32,861 nucleotides of DNA from Bacteroidales bacterium. Its GTDB lineage: Bacteria; Bacteroidota; Bacteroidia; Bacteroidales; UBA932. The notes beneath the pieces were generated by a model, which did not search any database, was not told the origin of the DNA, and was given only the letters and a program-made list of their open reading frames with translations. The stretch is from assembly GCA_024695285.1 (NCBI GenBank), contig JAILIM010000050.1:1-32861 (forward strand). Reading direction: 5' to 3'. The position numbers and the translations under genes are program-made. This document shows, piece after piece, positions 1-7,128 of the stretch (the stretch's first letter is position 1; each line of letters begins with the position of its first letter).

Positions 1-2
1 GG

Positions 3-119
3 ATCAAGGCGAGGATGAAGATGACGGAGATCCTGTACATCTTCTTCGGCATCCACACGGCGAACGCAGTGCTGCTGGCGGAGAGACTGATGGAGCAACA
101 GCAGGAGGAAGCAGCTTAG
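3..119 (+). CDS. C-terminal fragment of an unrecognised protein (cut by window edge)
   Basis: The frame is open from the window edge to a TAG stop and gives 38 residues. A hydrophobic, protein-like stretch (ILYIFFGIHTANAVLL) is followed by a Gln/Glu-rich tail ending QQQEEAA. The overlapping frame 2 stays open about 90 bases longer, but its upstream part is Gly/His/Arg-rich like an out-of-frame shadow, so frame 3 is preferred. No family is recognised. It could be the last gene of a mobile element or prophage, which the visible sequence cannot decide. Confidence 0.35.
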   Translation: MKARMKMTEILYIFFGIHTANAVLLAERLMEQQQEEAA

Positions 120-383
120 TTGGGTGGCTCAAAAGGTTCCTCAACGGAGTCCTCGAAAGAGAACTCCAGGATGACGATGAAAAAACGACGTGAAATCCGG
201 GCGATGAAGCCCGGACCAAGCGACAAAATGATAAAAAACGATGAGTTGGCGTGACGGCAAGCAAGGGATGGCTCCCGCGCGACTCAAAATGAAAACATTA
301 AACGACAATCCCTATATTAACGTATCGTACTTCTCAGTTTTATTAATAAATACTCAGACGAATGCATATAAATAAACAATAAT
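120..383. other. Gap between genes with short overlapping ORFs and a hairpin
   Basis: About 260 bases without a convincing gene. Two tiny plus-strand ORFs overlap here: 171-254 (27 residues, very basic, starts MTMKKRREIRAM) and 241-375 (44 residues, starts MSWRDGKQGM). Neither resembles a family I know. A perfect 7-bp stem with a 6-nt loop lies at 196-215 (TCCGGGC/GCCCGGA) without a T-run. The right part (300-383) turns AT-rich like the following gene and probably holds its promoter, but no TAnnTTTG box and no TCTGCCA palindrome is visible. Confidence 0.45.
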
Positions 384-2612
384 ATGAACAATAGAGTTTG
401 GAAGGTTGGCTCCCGCTGGAGTGATTATGGCGCCCCTGAAATGAGTGTGCTTAATATTTTTAGACGTAATGGATATGTATTTGTTGGCGAAAACGAACGT
501 TTTAATAAAGATGTTCATGCTGGTGATTATTTTGCGATTGCCGACGGGAGGAAGGTAGTCGCAGTTGCTCGAGCACTAGAAGAGCCAACGCCACTAAGCG
601 ATCTAATTGCCAGTAAAAAGCTTCGTTTTCGTCCACATATAGATAAGTGCGATTTCAATAATCCGGAAGAGTTTAAGGGACGCCCTTATTATGGAGTACG
701 AGTTCACCTACTTGATTTACCGCCTAAAGATTATTTCATATATTGGAAAATGGGCACCTTTTATGCGGCAAATATGCACTGGAATCATATCAAAGAGCTT
801 TATCATACATATGCAGACCGAGCTCATTTTGATATTACTTCCAAAACATATAGACTTAAGAGCGCAAAAGGTTTATCTGATAATGACGGCTATAATAAAG
901 AAGAACTATTGGATGGTAAGACCTATTATGTGGTGCCAGTTTATCAAAGAGAGTACTCTTGGGATGAAAAACAAATAACTCGTTTTATCCGAGACATTTT
1001 TAGTGGTTATTGGAGCGTAAACGAAGAACGAACAGAAGCTATAATTAAGAAAGAGCCGTTGTTCATTGGCACAATGCAACTTTCTCAGAAGAGATTCTTA
1101 TCACTTAAAGAAAACGAGCAGGACATAATTGACGGACAACAACGCACTAGCACATTACTATGTCTTTTTAAGTACATTTCACTAAAGTACCCAGAACAAT
1201 TTATCAGCTTTTCAATTCCGATGAATTGGCTAGAAACGCGAGTAAACAATGAGAAAGAGCAGACGTTCCTTGAAGAGTTTTTAAAGATTTCTTCTATAGA
1301 AGATATCAAGGAGTCATCGAATAATAAGTATATAAGGAATTGTGCGCTGATAGGAAATTCTTTTGAAGAAGCTACCGAACACAAGTTAAGAGAGTCATTC
1401 GATGTCAAGGATTTTATCTCTTATTTGCTAACTAGTGTATATTTTGTTGCTGTTGAAACAGTAGCCGGCCTATCTAAGACAATTCAAATCTTTAATACGA
1501 TTAATACCGGGGGCTTGGATTTGAACGGAGATGATTTATTTAAAGTCCGATTTTATGAATACCTGCGCCCCACGGAAGGGGACCAGGCATTTAACGATAT
1601 AGGAGAAGTCTATAAAAGAATTAAAGATATCAATGCGCGGTGGCGAGAAGGGGGTAACGATTATGATGTGGTTAGTATGTCGACCGTACGTACTGTGTAT
1701 AAAGACTACATTATCTCAAAATATGATATGCCAAATGGTTTATTCCAGATGGGCACGGATACTTTCTACGAGTATCTATTTGATGACCTGCTAGGAATTC
1801 AGCATCATAATGAAATTGGCAATAGGGATAAGATAGCTACAGTTGTTCTTTCTTTAACAGAGATTAATATGGTGGTTGATGTTGTCTCTCAGTGGAATCA
1901 ATCATATTATCAAACTCCGGAGGAATTAATTGCATATAAATTGATTGAGAAATCACGGTATAGTCGATATACACGCATCGCATATCTTCTATTGATGAAC
2001 AACTTTACCCTACCAGAAGTGTACTCTGTCCTTTTACCCCTGGCAAAAGTATATCTATGTTACAGTATCTATTTTTCCAGAACAATTTATGATATACACA
2101 ACTTCTCATATAACTTACAAAAGAGAATCGGATCGGGTTCAACCATTTCTGAGTTAAAAGACTACATTATAGCAAAACTGTTCAATGATGAATGCATTAG
2201 CAAAAAAGAAGGGTTTAAAGGGCAAATTGCCTACAACAGAATATGGAAGGACCTAATATGTTGTCTTTCTGTTTATTTTGATGAAGTGAGCTCGTCTGAT
2301 GTTAAGAAGATTGACACATTAATTACTCTGAATTACGATGTAGAACATATTCACGCAACAGAAGACACATCAGTAGTTGTTCCTTCAGAGCTACAGAATA
2401 GCATTGGGAACCTGGTACTTCTTGAATCTTCAATCAATCGCTCTATTGGGAATCAACCGTTTATTGTCAAGAAAAAGAGTTATGAAAGAAGTGAGTATCA
2501 ATCTATAAAGAAGCTTCTTGCTTTTTCAGAATGGGGTGTGGCTGAAATAAAAGATCGATTAGAGAATCAATATCAACAAATTGTTACGTTTATTTGGGGA
2601 GGAATTAAATAA
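384..2612 (+). CDS. GmrSD-type (DUF262/DUF1524) nuclease with N-terminal reader-like domain
   Basis: The protein has 742 residues. Residues 1-130 form a domain of uncertain identity whose pattern (WKVGSRW, then GDYFAIADGRKVVAVA) recalls PUA/EVE-like readers of modified bases. Residues about 175-400 are a DUF262 (GmrS/ParB-like) domain with VYQREYSW (186-193) and the nucleotide-site motif DGQQR (250-254). The C-terminus is a DUF1524 His-Me-finger nuclease with HIHA (655-658), IGNL (674-677) and the NRSIGNQPF block after it. GmrSD-family enzymes are nucleotide-dependent type IV restriction systems that cut modified phage DNA; the target of this one is unknown. All key motifs are present, so it looks intact. 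It is AT-rich compared with every neighbour, which suggests recent horizontal gain. It has no operator of the module that follows and appears to work alone. Confidence 0.85.
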   Translation: MNNRVWKVGSRWSDYGAPEMSVLNIFRRNGYVFVGENERFNKDVHAGDYFAIADGRKVVAVARALEEPTPLSDLIASKKLRFRPHIDKCDFNNPEEFKGRPYYGVRVHLLDLPPKDYFIYWKMGTFYAANMHWNHIKELYHTYADRAHFDITSKTYRLKSAKGLSDNDGYNKEELLDGKTYYVVPVYQREYSWDEKQITRFIRDIFSGYWSVNEERTEAIIKKEPLFIGTMQLSQKRFLSLKENEQDIIDGQQRTSTLLCLFKYISLKYPEQFISFSIPMNWLETRVNNEKEQTFLEEFLKISSIEDIKESSNNKYIRNCALIGNSFEEATEHKLRESFDVKDFISYLLTSVYFVAVETVAGLSKTIQIFNTINTGGLDLNGDDLFKVRFYEYLRPTEGDQAFNDIGEVYKRIKDINARWREGGNDYDVVSMSTVRTVYKDYIISKYDMPNGLFQMGTDTFYEYLFDDLLGIQHHNEIGNRDKIATVVLSLTEINMVVDVVSQWNQSYYQTPEELIAYKLIEKSRYSRYTRIAYLLLMNNFTLPEVYSVLLPLAKVYLCYSIYFSRTIYDIHNFSYNLQKRIGSGSTISELKDYIIAKLFNDECISKKEGFKGQIAYNRIWKDLICCLSVYFDEVSSSDVKKIDTLITLNYDVEHIHATEDTSVVVPSELQNSIGNLVLLESSINRSIGNQPFIVKKKSYERSEYQSIKKLLAFSEWGVAEIKDRLENQYQQIVTFIWGGIK

Positions 2613-2691
2613 CAGAAGTCGAGTTCTGCCACTATTTACCTTCTCAGCATTGAATCAAACAGAATCACAATAAACAATCTTAGCCAGGACT

Positions 2692-3057
2692 TTATCTCGC
2701 CGACCTTGTATTTATCTTCTTCCCGTTCCGGTCCCAGGTGTAAACCCAGCTCCCGTTACGGGACGTAAAGGTGTCACCGGAAACGCCTGTGACATCACCA
2801 ACGGTGCTTGCACTAAGAGTCTTATACTTCTTGCCCTCGGCATCCCAGAGGTAGACCCAACTGCCGTTTCGCGACACGAAGAACGTCGCGCTATAACCCA
2901 TCACATCACCGACAGTGCTGGCGCTAAGAGTTTTATACTTCTTGCCGTGCTCATCGAACATATAGATCCAGGAGCCACTCCGCTCAACGCTGGATATCTG
3001 GTGCACATTCGTAGCCATCATCAAACCAATAAGTGCAAGTGTTAGATACTTCATCAT
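2692..3057 (-). CDS. Exported protein with three tandem ~37-residue repeats
   Basis: 121 residues. An N-terminal signal peptide (about 1-20, starting MMKYLTLALIGLMMA) is followed by three repeats of the form GSW(I/V)Y..(D).(G/N)GKK, spaced 37 residues apart. The first two copies share KYKTLSASTVGDV exactly, and the third ends the protein (GKKINTRSAR). I recognise this as a small family seen in Bacteroides-type genomes but know no function for it. Repeats of this size with aromatic and Asp residues suggest a small beta-propeller or solenoid-like fold in the periplasm or at the surface; that is inference. Its promoter carries the 3109-3127 operator, so despite being exported it belongs to the regulon of DNA-processing genes to its right. 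Confidence 0.7.
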   Translation of the reverse strand: MMKYLTLALIGLMMATNVHQISSVERSGSWIYMFDEHGKKYKTLSASTVGDVMGYSATFFVSRNGSWVYLWDAEGKKYKTLSASTVGDVTGVSGDTFTSRNGSWVYTWDRNGKKINTRSAR

Positions 3058-3091
3058 ACATCTCCAAATTTAGTGATTAATTCTGATGAGG

Positions 3092-3127
3092 CAAAGATAG
3101 TACCGCTAAATGCTATAACTCGGCAGA
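3092..3127 (-). promoter_or_regulatory. Regulon operator plus -7 box for the repeat protein
   Basis: Reading the minus strand, the palindrome TCTGCCG-N5-TAGCATT (3109-3127) is followed by 9 nt and then the -7 box TATCTTTG (3092-3099). The leader to the ATG is 34 nt. The distal half-site is perfect apart from its last base, while the proximal half is the weakest of the set (AATGCTA when read inward). It is included because the spacing to the -7 box matches the other sites exactly. Confidence 0.7.
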
Positions 3128-3144
3128 CATAGACAATCAGCATT

Positions 3145-3180
3145 TCTGCCAGCTTTTAGCAGACCGGCTCGGTACATTTG
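3145..3180 (+). promoter_or_regulatory. Regulon operator plus -7 box for the cysteine-rich protein
   Basis: Palindrome TCTGCCA-N5-TAGCAGA (3145-3163), 9 nt, then -7 box TACATTTG (3173-3180). Transcription would start about 10 nt before the ATG at 3198. The two operators in this divergent gap (this and 3109-3127) are 17 nt apart and point outward, one for each gene. No separate TTTG -33 element is visible: the palindrome sits where it would be. Confidence 0.85.
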
Positions 3181-3197
3181 CAGCAAAACGTAGTGAG

Positions 3198-3692
3198 ATG
3201 AAAAAGGAATACTGGCGAAAGGCGCAGCAGTGCGAGAAGTGCGTGCATCACTGTCCGGAAGGGCCGAGGCCGCACTCGATGGACTCCACGACTATATGGA
3301 AGGAAGCCTGCTCCCACAGCGGCTACAGCTTCTGGCCGCAGCTTGAAAAAGCGGAGATCTGCTTCAATTTCAAGAATAAAGACATAGCCTCCCGCAGGAG
3401 AGACAGGGCCGAGATAGCCGAATGGGCCAAGAAGCATCCTTGCCGCAAATGCGCGTTCTATGATATGAACGGCTTCGAGTCACGAGACAAAAAGCTCATC
3501 AAAACCGAGGAGGATTGGTACGAGCAATACCGCTGCCCCGGTTATGCGCACGTCAAAGATCAAGACAAGGACAGCTTCTGCTCATCCTTCCTAACCCTTG
3601 ACCAATGGGCCGAATTGCAATCCACCCCCATCCAAGACGGCGAAAGGCTGCATAAGTGGGATGCTTTCAGAGACGATAACACCTCAAAATAG
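3198..3692 (+). CDS. Unknown protein with two four-cysteine modules
   Basis: 164 residues, no signal peptide. Two similar modules are visible, each C-x2-C, then one Cys, then a Cys followed closely by Phe: C12/C15/C38/C55 and C82/C85/C113/C128. A Trp lies shortly before the third cysteine in both (W34, W107). This looks like an internal duplication of a zinc-binding (or Fe-S) fold. One extra cysteine (C19) lies in the first module. No family is recognised. The start follows the -7 box of the shared operator by 17 nt. Its 3' end overlaps the convergent mini-polymerase gene by 26 bp. A nucleic-acid-binding or adaptor role for the module is plausible but is inference. Confidence 0.75.
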   Translation: MKKEYWRKAQQCEKCVHHCPEGPRPHSMDSTTIWKEACSHSGYSFWPQLEKAEICFNFKNKDIASRRRDRAEIAEWAKKHPCRKCAFYDMNGFESRDKKLIKTEEDWYEQYRCPGYAHVKDQDKDSFCSSFLTLDQWAELQSTPIQDGERLHKWDAFRDDNTSK

Positions 3693-4743
3693 CCTCCCTA
3701 TACTCTTTCGAATAATGCACCTTCAGCCACGCCAGCTTGAAGCTCAGCCAGACATAGGAATAGGAATGAGCCTGATTAAAAAGGTGCGGGCCCATTCTTG
3801 TGAAAACGCTCCAAAGTGTCACGAGGTAATGCTCGTGACAGCCATTCTTTACACCCCCTTGGATGAACCTCTCACGTAGATTATCCAGTTCGGGCATATC
3901 ATTTATAGCCGCGGCCTTTCTTAATCGGTCAGCCTCCTCAGGAGTAAACCCTGCGATACGTTTAGAAAGTAACATCATCTGCTCCTGATAAACCAGCAAA
4001 CCGCTCGTCCTCTCCAAAGCCTCTTTCACGCAAGGAACGTCGCAAGGGTCGCCACCTTTCGTCATCTCGATATACACAGGTATCCAGTCCATCGCACCGG
4101 GACGATAGAGTGCATTCATCGCGGAGAGGGTGTCAAATGTGGGTTCTTTCAAATGTCTCATATACTCCCTCATCCCCTCAGACTCGAACTGGAACACGTC
4201 CTCCGTCTCCCCTGCCGCATACAATGCCAGCGTCTCCGCATCATCCAGCGGAATAGCATCTAAGTCGATAGCTACCTCGTACCGCTGCTGCACCTTCTGC
4301 AGAATCTCCTTCAGCACCGATAGCGCCTTTAGCTCCAATATATCCAGCGATGCATCTCCGAACTGTTCCCGAATATACCGCTGCACCCGCTCCTTCGCCC
4401 CGTACTCCACATCCAAATCTATATCCGGCTCTCCACCGGGAACCATAAACCTGTCGAACAGAAGTCCGTGCTCAATCGGATCGATCCGGGTAATCCCAAG
4501 ACAATAGCAAACCACGCTCTCTGGCGCCCGTCCGCGCCCTGGGCCCACTGCAATTCCTTTTTCTCGCGACCAATCTACTATCGAACGCACCATCAGTAAA
4601 TACGCCTCGTGCCCCTCCATTACCGACAATTCATACTCAATCCGCTCAAGGACCTCGTCTTTCAAAGAGCCATAACGCTCCGCAATCCCTTCATAAACCA
4701 TACGCCGCAACTCACCGGCGGCATTCTCAAAAGTATAACTCAT
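3667..4743 (-). CDS. Miniature DNA polymerase III alpha (DnaE)-like core
   Basis: 358 residues against about 1,150 for normal DnaE. Recognisable DnaE blocks in order are VGPGRGRA (66-73), PDIDLDV (106-112, with the Asp pair D107/D109), LDILELKAL with the third catalytic Asp (D134), ETEDVFQFESEGM (179-191), LYRPGAMDW (212-220), LLVYQEQMM (249-257), and FNQAHSYSYVWLS near the end (322-334). The PHP domain, the roughly 120 residues that normally separate D405 and D555 of E. coli (thumb and part of palm), and all C-terminal beta-binding, HhH and OB parts are absent. The lysines of the usual AMGKKK motif are replaced by AAAINDM. The three carboxylates are kept, so activity is possible but not assured. 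Its own operator lies at 4780-4798. It is not simple decay, because the frame is clean and the termini coincide with domain boundaries. Confidence 0.85.
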   Translation of the reverse strand: MSYTFENAAGELRRMVYEGIAERYGSLKDEVLERIEYELSVMEGHEAYLLMVRSIVDWSREKGIAVGPGRGRAPESVVCYCLGITRIDPIEHGLLFDRFMVPGGEPDIDLDVEYGAKERVQRYIREQFGDASLDILELKALSVLKEILQKVQQRYEVAIDLDAIPLDDAETLALYAAGETEDVFQFESEGMREYMRHLKEPTFDTLSAMNALYRPGAMDWIPVYIEMTKGGDPCDVPCVKEALERTSGLLVYQEQMMLLSKRIAGFTPEEADRLRKAAAINDMPELDNLRERFIQGGVKNGCHEHYLVTLWSVFTRMGPHLFNQAHSYSYVWLSFKLAWLKVHYSKEYREAILRCYRL

Positions 4744-4762
4744 AACACATCATTTTTCACCG

Positions 4763-4798
4763 CAAATATACCAGCCGCCTCCGCCAAAATCCGGCAGA
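4763..4798 (-). promoter_or_regulatory. Regulon operator plus -7 box for the mini-DnaE gene
   Basis: On the minus strand, TCTGCCG-N5-TGGCGGA (4780-4798) is followed by 9 nt and the -7 box TATATTTG (4763-4770). The leader to the ATG at 4743 is 19 nt. Both half-sites keep the invariant GC core. Only 15 nt separate it from the divergent operator of the WYL gene. Confidence 0.85.
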
Positions 4799-4813
4799 AG
4801 GAAAAATTTATCT

Positions 4814-4849
4814 TCTGCCATTATTTTGCCGAAGATATGGTTATCTTTG
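4814..4849 (+). promoter_or_regulatory. Regulon operator plus -7 box for the WYL regulator operon (autoregulation)
   Basis: TCTGCCA-N5-TTGCCGA (4814-4832), 9 nt, then -7 box TATCTTTG (4842-4849). The ATG of the WYL gene is only 9 nt further on, so the mRNA leader is at most a few bases. A site in front of the regulator's own gene is what autoregulation would look like. Confidence 0.85.
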
Positions 4850-4858
4850 TAACCGGAT

Positions 4859-5791
4859 ATGGCAAAGAATTATTTCAAATCTTACATCTGGCTGCTGGAG
4901 ACGCTCCAAAGCCGTGGGCCGCTTACACTGGCTCAAATCAGGCAATTATGGAGGCGGAGTGCGGTAAACGATCTTGGAAGCGACCTTCCTGCGCGCACGT
5001 TCGCAAATCATATAGAAGCGATCTCAGACATTTTCGGAATCGAGATCGTCTGCAACCGCAGGGACAACACATACCGCATCGTCAACGAAGAAGATATGGA
5101 CGGAACAGGCATCCGTTCCTGGATGCTGGACGCCCTCAGCCTGAACTCACTCCTTAATGAGAGCGCTGGCATGAAGGACAGAATCTTCTTCGAGAATGTG
5201 CCCTCCAGCCACCAGTTCTTGACCACAGTCATCCAGGCTATCCGGGACAACCGGAAGCTGAAGGTGCGCTACCAAGGCTACCGTATGGAAGAGGAGCGGA
5301 CCTTCGAGTTGGAACCGTACTTCATCCGCGAGTTCAAGCGCCGTTGGTACCTTTATGGCCACAAGAACTATGACAAGGACTGCAAACCACATATGTATGC
5401 GCTTGATCGAATGCTTGAGGTGGAAATTCTGCCCGATACATTCAAGGTGCCGGATGGTCTTGACGCGAAGGCTTGGTTCCAGTCCCTATATGGTGTGCGC
5501 AAGTATGATGATATGAAGAGCCAGCAGGTCCTCTTGAAGGTCTATGGCAAACAGGTCCGCTACTTCCGCTCCCTGCCGCTTCATAGCAGCCAGGAAGAGA
5601 TCGAGACACATAGAGACCATAGCGTCTTCGCCTACAACCTCGCTCCGGATTATGACTTTAAGCAGGATATCCTGTCCTACGGCGATGCCATCGAGGTGCT
5701 GAAGCCTTCGGCTCTTCGGGCTGTGATTGCTGGTATAGTATCCAAAATGAACGAACAATACACTCACAATGACGAAGACTATATTCAATGA
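4859..5791 (+). CDS. WYL-domain transcriptional regulator
   Basis: 310 residues. An N-terminal winged helix-turn-helix (about 1-75, including LTLAQIRQLWRRSAV and RTFANHIEAIS) is followed by a WYL domain (about 120-197, with RWYLYG at 162-167 and the ALDRM..VE block) and a C-terminal WCX region (about 220-298, ending GDAIEVLKPSALRAVI). Regulators of this architecture (BrxR, CapW, DriD, PafC) bind inverted repeats as dimers and control phage-defence or DNA-damage genes; DriD is switched by ssDNA bound in the WYL domain. It is the only transcription factor visible in 2690-12180 and has the shared palindrome before its own gene. It is therefore the likely master of all seven promoters, which is inference. 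The 3' end overlaps the next gene by 23 bp. Confidence 0.92.
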   Translation: MAKNYFKSYIWLLETLQSRGPLTLAQIRQLWRRSAVNDLGSDLPARTFANHIEAISDIFGIEIVCNRRDNTYRIVNEEDMDGTGIRSWMLDALSLNSLLNESAGMKDRIFFENVPSSHQFLTTVIQAIRDNRKLKVRYQGYRMEEERTFELEPYFIREFKRRWYLYGHKNYDKDCKPHMYALDRMLEVEILPDTFKVPDGLDAKAWFQSLYGVRKYDDMKSQQVLLKVYGKQVRYFRSLPLHSSQEEIETHRDHSVFAYNLAPDYDFKQDILSYGDAIEVLKPSALRAVIAGIVSKMNEQYTHNDEDYIQ

Positions 5792-6650
5792 TTTGAATGC
5801 CTACGCAAAACGGCAGGGCAATTCGGAGCTCTTGGACGAGAGCCATTTCTATGATTTCCGACAGAACATTTACGGTGGTCAGATGCCCTTAAAATTCCAG
5901 CAAATGTTTATGGATGGTGCTGGCAGCGAACTGACTGCCAAGGCATGTGCGGTTCATTCCTCGTCAATGCTGGGATACAATTTCTTCCACTGGATAGAAC
6001 AGTATCCATTGAGTATTGAATGGGCGGATGGAAAAAATATTCGTTATGACCGCGTTAGATTTGAGGAGAAAATGGCAGTCCTGGTGGGTACAAGACCGGC
6101 CAACATGGATATAGTTCTAAGCAACTCAAAAGGGGACGTACTATTCATAGAGTCCAAATTCCTCGAGTATGTGGGGTCCCAAAAGTTCAAACTGTCCGCC
6201 ACTTACAAGAAACCGATTAAGTATTATACTCGTGGTAACGAGTGGGCTGATTTCATTTCCAGACTAGACACAAGTGCACCGCAGCAGTATTGGGATGGTA
6301 TCAAGCAAGAGATCTGCCACCTCATTGCTATCACAAACTGGCTGGAGCAAAAAACAGATGTATCTGGAGTTTGGTATAACGGCATAGGAGATGTCAGGTT
6401 TATCAATCTGGTGTTTGAACCAGGACAAAAATATGCTGAAAGCGTACGTTATCTCGCCTACAAAGAGCTCTATGAAGAACTCCATAGCGCTCTGGCCGCA
6501 AAACGAATGATTCCAAAGGACCTTCACATGCAATTTATGTCCTACTCTGAAATGTGGTCGTTCATCAGCGATGTAATACCGCCCCAACTGGAGAACTACT
6601 TGAATAAGCATTATATGGATTTTGCCAATCCTACGTATTTGGCAAAATAG
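5769..6650 (+). CDS. PD-(D/E)XK-like nuclease, PGN_0703-type putative restriction endonuclease
   Basis: 293 residues. A probable PD-(D/E)XK core is visible: D114 in ANMDIVL, then a short turn and E128-x-K130 in FIESKF; an upstream acidic helix (RFEEKM, 97-102) would complete the site. This arrangement and the rest of the sequence match my memory of the PGN_0703 family, annotated as putative restriction endonucleases in Bacteroidales; no search could be run. The ATG lies 23 bp inside the WYL gene, implying translational coupling and matched amounts of regulator and nuclease. No methylase or specificity subunit is nearby, so classical restriction-modification is unlikely. A repair or phage-targeting nuclease controlled by the WYL protein fits the context. 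Confidence 0.7.
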   Translation: MTKTIFNDLNAYAKRQGNSELLDESHFYDFRQNIYGGQMPLKFQQMFMDGAGSELTAKACAVHSSSMLGYNFFHWIEQYPLSIEWADGKNIRYDRVRFEEKMAVLVGTRPANMDIVLSNSKGDVLFIESKFLEYVGSQKFKLSATYKKPIKYYTRGNEWADFISRLDTSAPQQYWDGIKQEICHLIAITNWLEQKTDVSGVWYNGIGDVRFINLVFEPGQKYAESVRYLAYKELYEELHSALAAKRMIPKDLHMQFMSYSEMWSFISDVIPPQLENYLNKHYMDFANPTYLAK

Positions 6651-6667
6651 TTATCACCTAAGCAGCT

Positions 6668-6703
6668 TCCGCCAGCTTTTTGCTGAAGCCACGATTATTT
6701 TTG
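6668..6703 (+). promoter_or_regulatory. Regulon operator plus -7 box for the RecA/DnaB-like operon
   Basis: TCCGCCA-N5-TTGCTGA (6668-6686), 9 nt, then -7 box TATTTTTG (6696-6703). The next ATG (6718) follows after 14 nt, which supports 6718 rather than the upstream ATG at 6622 as the start of the gene. Confidence 0.82.
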
Positions 6704-6717
6704 CCGAAAAAATCAAT

Positions 6718-7128
6718 ATGGCAGAAATAATCACTCAACTCCCCGGTGCAGGCATCGTCACCCGTCTGACTCCATCCAGCGTTACTGAAGCTGCCGCTCT
6801 CACCATTGCCACCATAGAGAAGTACCACTCCTATGGCATCCCCGTCGGCTACATTTCCCTTGCCGCCGAACCCCAGACCGTCCCCGCCGACGTCCACATC
6901 ATCAGGCAGAAGAACACTTACCTCGGCACCGTACTTCTCAAGTGCCAGGGCCTTCAGCGCCGCAAGTTCATCCGCGCCATCATCATCGACGGCGCCGACC
7001 GCCTGCGTCTCAAGCTGGCTCCCCACGGCTCCGACGAAGAGCGCGCCTTCATCGACCGCAGACTCAGCCAGTTCGCGGCACAAGCAAGAGTCCCCGTCAT
7101 CTTAATCAACACTCCTACACAATTATGA
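6718..7128 (+). CDS. Small RecA/DnaB-fold protein lacking Walker A
   Basis: 136 residues. The order of elements resembles the RecA core of DnaB or ImuA-like proteins: a glycine-containing loop (LPGAGIVTRLTP, 8-19) where Walker A should be, a helix, the strand IPVGYISLAAEP (41-52) like PVxxxSLEM of DnaB, the Walker B-like strand AIIIDGADRL (87-96, D91), a helix, and the final strand VPVILINTP (125-133) like the VPVIxLSQL strand. No GxxxxGK(T/S) is present, so ATP hydrolysis is doubtful. It may be a scaffold or adaptor, as ImuA-type RecA relatives are. The start is set by the operator-linked promoter. The stop overlaps the next ATG (ATGA). The family assignment is inference from motif order. 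Confidence 0.65.
   Translation: MAEIITQLPGAGIVTRLTPSSVTEAAALTIATIEKYHSYGIPVGYISLAAEPQTVPADVHIIRQKNTYLGTVLLKCQGLQRRKFIRAIIIDGADRLRLKLAPHGSDEERAFIDRRLSQFAAQARVPVILINTPTQL

Noticed and set aside
2613..2643. A TCTGCCA half-site (2625-2631) after the nuclease gene, within a CAGAA/TTCTG inverted repeat
   Set aside because: No second half-site at the right distance and no -7 box 9 nt beyond; it is not in front of a gene. Considered chance or a weak hairpin.
6622..6717. Earlier ATG at 6622 for the RecA/DnaB-like gene
   Set aside because: It overlaps the nuclease gene and the operator/promoter; the ATG at 6718 follows the -7 box by 14 nt.
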